Shown in pieces: positions 17,225 through 23,382 of a stretch of DNA of 23,382 bases. The translations under genes and the position numbers were made by a program. Location of the stretch: positions 1 to 23,382 of the forward strand of contig JBQCIO010000312.1 in NCBI GenBank assembly GCA_051953655.1, read 5' to 3'. Under the pieces are notes generated by a model that worked only from the letters and a program-made list of their open reading frames with translations, made no database searches and was not told where the DNA came from. Numbering within the stretch: position 1 is the stretch's first letter; the number at the start of each line of letters is the position of its first letter. This DNA is from JBQCHF01 sp051953655. GTDB taxonomy: Bacteria > Actinomycetota > Actinomycetes > Motilibacterales > Motilibacteraceae.

Positions 17225-18610
17225 GTGCCGGGGGTCGTGCGAGAAGTACGGTCGAACGGATTCCTGATGCGCATCGCGATCATCGCGGCGCTGGGCGGCT
17301 TCCTGTTCGGCTATGACACGGGCGTCATCTCCGGCGCCCTGCTGTTCATCAAGAAGGACCTGGGCGCCTCCCAGCTCGCGCAGCAGTGGATCGTCGGTTC
17401 GCTGCTCATCGGTGCGGTCGTCGGCGCGGTCATCTCCGGCTACCTGTCCGACCGGATCGGCCGCCGGTGGACCAAGTTCGGCTCCGGCTGCGTCTACGTG
17501 GTCGGTGCGCTGGCCGGGGCCTTCGCCACCAACACCGCCTGGCTCATCGGCACCCGCTTCGTGCTCGGCCTCGCCGTCGGCACAGCCTCGTTCGTGTCGG
17601 TGGAGTACATCTCCGAGCAGACCCCGCCGCGCCTGCGCGGTGCCGTCACCTCGTTCAACCAGCTCATGGTGACCAGCGGCATCTTCATCGCCTACCTGGT
17701 GGACGCCGGCTTCCAGCACGTCCCGGGCACCTGGCGCTGGATGATCGGTCTCGCGGTGCTGCCCGGCCTCGCGCTGGCCGTCGGCATGCTCTTCGTGCCG
17801 TACTCGCCGCGCTGGCTGGTGTTCAAGGGGCGTGAGGACGAGGCACGCGACGTCCTGAGCAAGACCCGTGACGAGAGCGAGGTGGACGACGAGGTCGCCG
17901 ACATCCGTGACACCGCCCGCGAGGGCGCGCAGACCGGCGTCAAGGACCTGTTCGGGCCGCGGCTGCGCCCCCTCATGGTCACCGGGCTCGCGCTCGCCAT
18001 CTTCCAGCAGTTCATCGGCGTCAACACGGTCATCTACTACGCGGCCACGATCCTCAAGCAGGCGGGCCTGTCCAGCACGGGCGCCGTCACGCAGGCGGTG
18101 TTCGTCGGCCTCACCAACGTCATCTTCACGATCGTCGCCATCCTGCTGCTCGACCGCGTCGGCCGTCGCCCGCTGCTGCTGATCGGGACCGTGGGCTGCA
18201 CGCTCGCCCTGGTCGGGCTCGGCCTGTTCTTCCAGCTGCAGGCGCTCCAGCAGCAGGGCTGGATCGCCTTGGCCTTCCTGCTGCTGTTCGTCGCATCCTT
18301 CGCGGTGGGCCTCGGGCCGGTGTTCTGGCTGATGATCAGCGAGATCTACCCGCTCGGCATCCGCAGCAAGGCGATGTCGGTGGCCACCGTGGCCAACTGG
18401 GCCGCCAACTTCGTCGTCTCCTACTTCTTCCTCCAGCTCGTCGACGCCGTCGGCCGGCCCACGACGTTCTGGATCTACGCCCTCATGGGCGTCGTCGCCA
18501 CCGCCTACTTCGCGTGGCGGCTGCCGGAGACCAAGGACCGCTCGCTGGAGGAGATCCAGCGCGAGCTGGGTGCCGACCAGGGGGAGAAGGAGCCGCAGGC
18601 GGCGCACTGA
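17225..18610 (+). CDS. Sugar porter family MFS transporter
   Basis: 461 residues and about twelve membrane helices. It is a proton-coupled or facilitative sugar carrier of the XylE/GalP/AraE class. Signatures: GGFLFGYDTGVISGALLF in helix 1, DRIGRR (76-81) in the 2-3 loop, a PESPRWL equivalent reading PYSPRWLVF, QQFIGVNTVIYYA in helix 7, DRVGRRPLLL in the 8-9 loop and LPETKDRSLEEIQREL at the end. The precise sugar (xylose, galactose, glucose, arabinose or inositol) cannot be told. GTG 17225 has GAGGAGG with 8-nt spacing; GTG 17219 is too close to that site. The helical sugar path is uninterrupted and no frameshift is seen. Confidence 0.93.
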   Translation: MPGVVREVRSNGFLMRIAIIAALGGFLFGYDTGVISGALLFIKKDLGASQLAQQWIVGSLLIGAVVGAVISGYLSDRIGRRWTKFGSGCVYVVGALAGAFATNTAWLIGTRFVLGLAVGTASFVSVEYISEQTPPRLRGAVTSFNQLMVTSGIFIAYLVDAGFQHVPGTWRWMIGLAVLPGLALAVGMLFVPYSPRWLVFKGREDEARDVLSKTRDESEVDDEVADIRDTAREGAQTGVKDLFGPRLRPLMVTGLALAIFQQFIGVNTVIYYAATILKQAGLSSTGAVTQAVFVGLTNVIFTIVAILLLDRVGRRPLLLIGTVGCTLALVGLGLFFQLQALQQQGWIALAFLLLFVASFAVGLGPVFWLMISEIYPLGIRSKAMSVATVANWAANFVVSYFFLQLVDAVGRPTTFWIYALMGVVATAYFAWRLPETKDRSLEEIQRELGADQGEKEPQAAH

Positions 18611-18622
18611 CCCTACCCACGG

Positions 18623-18666
18623 ACGCACCTCGCGCTCGGCGTCCAGCCGTCGAGCGCGGCGTGCGT
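18623..18666 (+). terminator. Terminator of the sugar porter gene
   Basis: ACGCAC-ct-CGCGCTCG (18623-18638) pairs with CGAGCGCG-gc-GTGCGT (18651-18666): two perfect stems separated by a 2-nt internal loop, with a 12-nt apical loop. It starts 12 nt past the stop codon and is followed by a short TTCTC. Confidence 0.65.
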
Positions 18667-18755
18667 TCTCGGCGGGGTGGAAGGCGCTGGTGACGGGAGC
18701 GAGTCCCGCTCCGGTCCGGTGGTGCTGTCCGCCGGTGGACTGGAGGTCGAACTGA

Positions 18756-18810
18756 TTGGGTGAAGGGCACCTTCTGCCAATAGGTTCGTCAGAAGGTGCC
18801 CTTCACCCAA
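18756..18810. repeat. 21-bp perfect inverted repeat, likely terminator of the GH13 operon
   Basis: The 21-nt arms at 18756-18776 and 18790-18810 are perfect reverse complements around a 13-nt loop; the core reads GGTGAAGGGCACCTTC and its complement. It sits 17 bp past the GH13 stop, between convergent genes, so it would stop the malFG-GH13 transcript. Its perfection and its isolation from either stop codon also fit a dispersed palindromic repeat element. Confidence 0.8.
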
Positions 18811-18826
18811 GCCGGAGCAGACGCCC

Positions 18827-20665
18827 CTACAGCGCCCACACCTGGAACGTCGGCCCGTCCCCGGGCAGCTCCACCGCATCCGCCGTGACCTTCGCCGAGG
18901 CGCCCCCGTAGAGGTTGGCCGGCATGGTCCGGACGATGGTGCGCGGCAGCCGGACGCCGGCGTGCGGGGCGCGGGCGGCGAGGACGAGCAGGCGCTCCTC
19001 GGGGGACTCGCGCAGGAAGACCACGGCGTCGTCGTCGACGTGGGCCCAGCGCAGGCCGCCCTCCTGCAGCGCGGGGTGCTCGCGGCGCAGCCGCGCGAGG
19101 TCCCGGTAGGCGCGCAGCGTGCGGCCCTCGAACCGCGACCGGTCGCCCCACGGCATCGGGGTCCGCGAGTGCTCGCCGTCCGTGCCCTCCAGGCCGAGCT
19201 CGTCGCCCATGAAGACCATGGGCACGCCGACCGAGGTGAACAGCAGGCCGGCGGCCACCTCCACCGCGTCGTCGGAGCCGAGCACGGTCCGGATGCGCGG
19301 GGTGTCGTGCGAGCCGAGCGCGTTGACGGCGTGCAGGGCGCTGCGCCACGGCACGATCGCGCTGAACTCGCGCGCCGCGCCGAACGCGTCGGCCGCGCCG
19401 AGCCGGGGGACACCGACCGGCATGCCGAGGAACGGCAGCCCGTTGCCCGGGTTGGTCAGCCAGGTCCACACCGGCCGGGTGAAGGCGGCGTAGTTCATCA
19501 CCGCGTGCCAGCCGTCGCCCTGCAGGTCCGCGTGCGCGTCGTGGAAGTGCTCGCCGAGGAGGAACGCGTCGTCGTTCTCGATCCGCACTGCGGAGCGGAC
19601 CAGCCGCGCCACCTCGTGCGCATAGTCGTCGGTGCCGTGACGTCCGGTCATGTTCGCGACGTCGATCCGCCAGCCGTCCAGCGAGTACGGCGCCCGCAGC
19701 CAGCGGCGCACCGCGCTGTCCGGGCCGCAGACGAACCGCTGGCGCAGCCCCTCGGAGGCCCAGTTGAGCTTGGGCAGCGACGGGAAGTCCCACCAGGAGA
19801 CGTAGTCGTCCGGGTGGTCCCGGAAGTAGTAGTAGGAGGCCTCGGGGTGCTCCGGGTGGCCCTGGGCGGCCTCGAACCACTCGTGCCCGTCGCCGGTGTG
19901 GTTGGTGGTGAGGTCGCCCATCACCCGGATGCCCCGCCGGTGCGCGGCGTCGGTGAGCGAGGCGAGGGCGGCGTCGCCGCCGAGCAGCGGGTCGATCCGG
20001 TCGAACGACGAGGCGTCGTAGCGGTGGTTGGACCGGCTGGGGAAGATCGGGGTCATGTAGAGCAGGTCGACGCCGAGGTCGACCAGGTGGTCCAGGTGCG
20101 CCTCGATGCCGCCGAGGTCGCCGCCGAAGAGCTGCCGCGGGGTGTCCGGCCCCTGGTGCACCACCTCGTCCGACCAGCGCGCCGGCACGGCCCAGTCCGG
20201 CACGTCGGCCGGGTGCTCGTCGTAGCGGCCGTCGGCCCGGGCGAACCGGTCCGGGAAGACCTGGTAGACGAACGACGAGCGGGCCCAGGCCGGCGGCGGG
20301 TCGAAGGTGGTGGCGCGGAAGTCGGCGGCGTCGGGCACGTCGCGCCGGTGCACGCCGGTGCCGTTGAGCCAGCGGTAACCGGTGCCGTGGTCCAGCAGCA
20401 CCCGGTAGGAGGTGACCGGGTGGTGGACCGGCAGCGTGGCCCGGTACCAGATGTCGTGCTCGTCGACGTGGTCGACGACGGCCTCGTGGTAGCGAGGCTC
20501 GCCGTCCTGCACCGAGCGGACGTGCACCGCGCGGACCGGGCGGCTGCGGGGCACCCGCACCAGCACCGGCACGTCCTCGTCCAGGCCGGGCGCCTGCTGG
20601 GGCAGGTGCAGCGCCGATCCGTCGTGGTGCGGCTGGTCCAGCAGGTTGTCGCCGAACACGCTCAT
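18827..20665 (-). CDS. Glycoside hydrolase family 13 alpha-glucan hydrolase (neopullulanase/cyclomaltodextrinase-like)
   Basis: 612 residues without a signal peptide, so cytoplasmic. An N-terminal beta domain (about 1-125) precedes the (beta/alpha)8 barrel starting SFVYQVFPDRFAR. The conserved GH13 regions are DLTTNH (251-256), GWRIDVAN (331-338, nucleophile D335), LLGEHF (acid/base E372) and GSHDTPR (451-457, transition-state aspartate D454), so it should be active. A C-terminal beta domain ends the protein. The N-domain plus QVFPDRF layout fits the maltogenic amylase/neopullulanase/cyclomaltodextrinase group acting on malto-oligosaccharides. The ATG overlaps the stop of the permease gene in ATGA, so imported sugars are probably its substrates. 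Linkage specificity is not readable. Confidence 0.93.
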   Translation of the reverse strand: MSVFGDNLLDQPHHDGSALHLPQQAPGLDEDVPVLVRVPRSRPVRAVHVRSVQDGEPRYHEAVVDHVDEHDIWYRATLPVHHPVTSYRVLLDHGTGYRWLNGTGVHRRDVPDAADFRATTFDPPPAWARSSFVYQVFPDRFARADGRYDEHPADVPDWAVPARWSDEVVHQGPDTPRQLFGGDLGGIEAHLDHLVDLGVDLLYMTPIFPSRSNHRYDASSFDRIDPLLGGDAALASLTDAAHRRGIRVMGDLTTNHTGDGHEWFEAAQGHPEHPEASYYYFRDHPDDYVSWWDFPSLPKLNWASEGLRQRFVCGPDSAVRRWLRAPYSLDGWRIDVANMTGRHGTDDYAHEVARLVRSAVRIENDDAFLLGEHFHDAHADLQGDGWHAVMNYAAFTRPVWTWLTNPGNGLPFLGMPVGVPRLGAADAFGAAREFSAIVPWRSALHAVNALGSHDTPRIRTVLGSDDAVEVAAGLLFTSVGVPMVFMGDELGLEGTDGEHSRTPMPWGDRSRFEGRTLRAYRDLARLRREHPALQEGGLRWAHVDDDAVVFLRESPEERLLVLAARAPHAGVRLPRTIVRTMPANLYGGASAKVTADAVELPGDGPTFQVWAL

Positions 20666-21579
20666 CCCTTCACAGCGCCGGCGGTGAGGCCGCCGACGAT
20701 GTAGCGCTGGAGGAACTGGAACAGCAGGACCGTGGGCAGCGCGCCCAGGAACGCCCCGGCGGCGAACACGCCCCAGTTCTGGTCGAACTGCTGGGAGACG
20801 AACTGGTAGAGGCCGACCGAGAGGGTCTGCCGGTGCGGGTCGGTGAGCAGCACGCTGGCGATGACGAACTCGTTGAGCGTGAAGACGAACGAGAGCAGGC
20901 CGACGACGGCAAGGATTGGCGCGACCAGCCGCAGGATGATCCCGAAGAAGATCTGCGCGTGCGAGGCGCCGTCGATCTTGGCCGACTCGTCCAGCTCCAC
21001 CGGCACGGTGTTGAAGAAGCCGTACATCAGGTAGGTGTTCACGCCGAGCGCGCCGCCGAGGTAGACCATGATCAGGCCGATCCGGCTGCCGAGCCCCAGG
21101 GCGGGGAACACGTCCTTGATGCCGACCATCAGCAGGAAGATCGCGACGAAGGCCAGCAGCTGCGGGAACATCTGCACCAGCAGCAGCGAGAGCAGTCCGC
21201 CGCGGCGGCCGCGGAAACGGAAGCGCGAGAACGCGTAGGCGGCGCACGCCCCGAGGAAGACGGTGCCGGCCGCGGTGACCAGCCCGACGAACATGGTGTT
21301 GAGGAACCACCAGCCGTAGGGGTGCAACGGGTCGGTGAACAGCTGCCGGTAGTTCTCGCCGGAGAAGCTGCTGAACAGCCTGTTCGAGCCCACCAGCGTG
21401 CCGCTGCTGTTCACCGACGCACTGAGGATGAACACCACCGGGAAGAGCGCGATGACCAGCGCGACGACGCCGACGACGTGCCGCCAGCCGGTCTCGCGGA
21501 ACGTCCGGCCCAGGCTCTTGGGCCGTTGGGCCGGGACCTGCGGCGTGCCGGTGCTCGGTGCCTGAACCGTGGTCGCCAT
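20662..21579 (-). CDS. Maltose/malto-oligosaccharide ABC transporter permease, MalG-like
   Basis: 305 residues with six membrane helices, the usual MalG topology. The coupling-loop (EAA) motif is ELDESAKIDGASHAQIFFGI followed by ILRLVAPIL, the segment that contacts the ATPase. The ending GGLTAGAVKG is typical of MalG-type proteins in maltose and cyclodextrin importers. It pairs with the MalF-like permease, from which only one base separates it (TGA-C-ATG), and its stop overlaps the GH13 start, so the three are translationally coupled. No ATPase gene is in the operon; the MsmK-type gene at 14559-15674 is the obvious candidate. Confidence 0.93.
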   Translation of the reverse strand: MATTVQAPSTGTPQVPAQRPKSLGRTFRETGWRHVVGVVALVIALFPVVFILSASVNSSGTLVGSNRLFSSFSGENYRQLFTDPLHPYGWWFLNTMFVGLVTAAGTVFLGACAAYAFSRFRFRGRRGGLLSLLLVQMFPQLLAFVAIFLLMVGIKDVFPALGLGSRIGLIMVYLGGALGVNTYLMYGFFNTVPVELDESAKIDGASHAQIFFGIILRLVAPILAVVGLLSFVFTLNEFVIASVLLTDPHRQTLSVGLYQFVSQQFDQNWGVFAAGAFLGALPTVLLFQFLQRYIVGGLTAGAVKG

Positions 21580-21580
21580 G

Positions 21581-23233
21581 TCAGTTCAGCTCCTCGAGGG
21601 TGCGGGTCTTGCGGAACAGCAGGCCGGAGATGGTCGCGATGATCACGAAGATGAGGATCGAGACCGCGCAGGCGAACCCGTACTGCCGGTTCGTGCCGCC
21701 GAAGGCCAGCTTGTAGACGAACGAGATGAGGATGTCGGTGGCGCCGACGTCCACCGGGGCGTTGAGGTCCTTGGGGCCGCCGCCGGTCAGCATGTAGATC
21801 GTGTTGAAGTTGTTGAAGTTGAACGCGAACGAGGAGATCAGCAGCGGCGCGAGGCTCACCAGCAGCAGCGGCAGCTTGATCTGGCGGAAGGACTGGAACG
21901 CGCTCGCCCCGTCCACGGCCGAGGCCTCGGTCAGCTCCTTGGGGATGGCCTGGAGGGCTCCGGTGGTCACCAGGAACATGTAGGGGAAGCCGAGCCAGGT
22001 GTTGACCAGCAGCACGCTGAGGCGCGCCAGCCACGGGTCGGTGAGCCAGGGGATCTCCACTCCGCCGAGCAGCACCGAGTTGATGATGCCGAAGCGGGTG
22101 TTGAGCATGCCGGCGAACACCAGCGCGGAGAGGAAGGCCGGCACCGCGTAGGGGAGGATCAGCAGCGAGCGGTAGATCCTGCGACCCCGCATCCGCTCGT
22201 CGTTGAGGGTGAGCGCGAGCACCAGGCCGACCACGAAGGTGAGCAGCACCGAGAGGCCGGCGAAGGCGAACGTCCAGACGAAGACCCCGACGAAGGGGCC
22301 GCGGATGCTGGAGTCGGTGAGGACCCTGGTGAAGTTCTGGAAGCCGACGTAGACCTTCCAGCCCGGCGTGAGGACCTTGCCGTCCGCGGAGCGGAACTCG
22401 CCCTTCCCGTCGTTGGCGTAGACCGTGCCCTTGCTGGTGTCGCGGATCTGGTCCGACGCGGCGTCGTAGCGGTAGGTCGACCTGAAGACGTAGCCGGTGC
22501 TGCCGTCCTGCGTGCCGATCGTGCCGGCGTTCGGGTCGCTCGAGATCGGCACCCGCAGCGCGGTCACCTGCTGCTGGGCGGCGAGGACGTCGGTGAAGCC
22601 CAACGTGCTCCAGCCGGGCATGGACGCCGCTTGACCGGAGGCGTCGGTCTCGGCGCCCGGCGCCGGAGCCAGCGGCGCGGTCGCCGTGCCGAGCTCGGCC
22701 TGCTTGGTCTTCGGGTCGGTGACCAGGAAGCCGAGCTCGCCGTCCTTGCGCACGATCTTGAGGGGGTAGGCGGGCGAGTCCGGGACGCGGGTCTGGTTGC
22801 CGGCCAGGATGGCCGCCACCGCGTCGGCCTTGGTGCTGTTGTGCCCGTCGCCGTAGTTGGTGAAGGCGGCGTAGCCGGTGTAGAGGACGACGTAGACCTG
22901 GAAGACCAGCAGCGGGATGAGGCCGGGCAGCAGGTACTTGGCCGGCAGGGCGCCCTTGCGCCAGTAGACGAGGTTGATGGCCGCGACGGCCACCACCATG
23001 GCCACCAGGCCCTTCCAGCTGTGGTCTGCCCACAGGGCGGCGATGCCGAAGATGCCCAGGGCGTCCACCACGCCGAGCACGACCACCTTGACCAGCAGGC
23101 TGCGGGCGCTGCGGCTGTCGGTGATCGGGCGGGTGGGGCGGCCGGCCGGCGCACGGCCGGCGGGGGCTCCGGTGCTGCCGGCGCTCTCGGGCGGGACCAG
23201 GTCCGGGCCCGGTCCGAGGGGGGTGGTGGTCAC
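21581..23233 (-). CDS. Maltose/malto-oligosaccharide ABC transporter permease, MalF-like
   Basis: 550 residues from GTG 23233, with GGAG 8 nt upstream. After a disordered, Pro-rich N-terminus the protein has two or three membrane helices (about 45-70, 75-90, 100-120), a large external loop (about 125-300), and a transmembrane core with the EAA motif ELTEASAVDGASAFQSFRQI then KLPLL. The big loop matches the position of the MalF P2 domain that contacts the binding protein. The NNFNTIYMLTGGGP segment is typical of MalF sugar-pathway residues. A longer in-frame reading runs into the homopolymer at the window end and is rejected. The binding-protein gene would be expected upstream, beyond the edge. 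Confidence 0.92.
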   Translation of the reverse strand: MTTTPLGPGPDLVPPESAGSTGAPAGRAPAGRPTRPITDSRSARSLLVKVVVLGVVDALGIFGIAALWADHSWKGLVAMVVAVAAINLVYWRKGALPAKYLLPGLIPLLVFQVYVVLYTGYAAFTNYGDGHNSTKADAVAAILAGNQTRVPDSPAYPLKIVRKDGELGFLVTDPKTKQAELGTATAPLAPAPGAETDASGQAASMPGWSTLGFTDVLAAQQQVTALRVPISSDPNAGTIGTQDGSTGYVFRSTYRYDAASDQIRDTSKGTVYANDGKGEFRSADGKVLTPGWKVYVGFQNFTRVLTDSSIRGPFVGVFVWTFAFAGLSVLLTFVVGLVLALTLNDERMRGRRIYRSLLILPYAVPAFLSALVFAGMLNTRFGIINSVLLGGVEIPWLTDPWLARLSVLLVNTWLGFPYMFLVTTGALQAIPKELTEASAVDGASAFQSFRQIKLPLLLVSLAPLLISSFAFNFNNFNTIYMLTGGGPKDLNAPVDVGATDILISFVYKLAFGGTNRQYGFACAVSILIFVIIATISGLLFRKTRTLEELN

Positions 23234-23307
23234 GAGGAGGGCTCCGTCCGGCCTGCTGCGCGTCGTGCGTCTGGATCGAGGAGGGCGTGGAGGTGCGGAT
23301 GTGGATC

Positions 23308-23382
23308 GGGGGGGGGGGGGGGGGGGGCGGGGGGGGGGGGGCCCCCCCCCCCCCAAGAAAAGAGAAAAAAAAAACAAAAACA
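23308..23382. other. Homopolymer tract at sequence end, probable assembly artefact
   Basis: Twenty G (23308-23327), one C, thirteen G (23329-23341), thirteen C (23342-23354) and then an A-rich tail. The abrupt change from normal sequence, the matching G13/C13 and the A-rich end in a genome with almost no A-runs point to low-quality reads at a contig terminus. Nothing biological should be read from it. Confidence 0.9.

Noticed and set aside
18962..20704. 580-codon plus-strand open frame opposite the GH13 gene
   Set aside because: Val/Arg/Gly-rich mirror translation; the opposite strand has all four GH13 regions intact.
23234..23377. N-terminal extension of MalF reading into poly-G and A-rich sequence
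   Set aside because: The added residues (runs of Pro, Gly and Phe) come from the artefact at the contig end; the GTG at 23233 has a ribosome site.

Overview
This is chromosomal DNA from a very GC-rich actinobacterium. The codon third positions are almost all G or C, GTG starts are common, and several genes appear to be transcribed without a leader. The run carD - PIN/TRAM membrane protein - ispD - ispF - cysS - rlmB is a classic actinobacterial core neighbourhood. Overall style makes a Geodermatophilaceae-type organism (Blastococcus, Modestobacter, Geodermatophilus) my best guess, but the family-level call is inference. The right edge (about 23308-23382) is homopolymer sequence that looks like an assembly artefact at a contig end, not biology.

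Layout. 1-689 (minus) is the 5' part of a membrane-anchored CxxC protein, divergent from carD. 1018-6938 (plus) is a core block: CarD regulator, YacL-like PIN/TRAM protein, IspD and IspF of the MEP isoprenoid pathway, a PPOX-type flavin/F420 protein, cysteinyl-tRNA synthetase and the RlmB rRNA methyltransferase. A 39-nt-armed inverted repeat separates rlmB from a convergent tetR gene. The TetR gene is divergent from an acyl-CoA dehydrogenase, with paired palindromes in the 46-67 bp between them. 8844-11289 (minus) is a probable operon: GNAT acetyltransferase, cyclase/kynurenine-formamidase-like hydrolase, M19 dipeptidase. After a 354-bp non-coding gap comes a lone AAA ATPase (plus), convergent with a DUF4032 kinase-fold protein (minus).

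14559-23233 is mainly sugar transport: an MsmK/UgpC-type ABC ATPase (minus), a FUSC-type membrane protein (plus), a sugar-porter MFS transporter (plus), and a tightly coupled minus-strand set malF-like - malG-like - GH13 alpha-glucosidase/amylase family enzyme. The natural reading is that the MalF/MalG permease, powered by the nearby MsmK ATPase, imports alpha-glucan oligosaccharides that the leaderless-secretion (cytoplasmic) GH13 enzyme then hydrolyses. The solute-binding protein would be expected upstream of malF, beyond the window edge.

I see no tRNA, rRNA, CRISPR array, transposase or phage gene. Most genes are ordinary. The parts that merit a second look are the intergenic palindromes (6952-7057, 11489-11541, 18756-18810), the DUF4032 protein with a complete set of kinase catalytic residues, the AAA ATPase with a BCS1-like inverted Walker B, and the repeated leaderless-promoter geometry.
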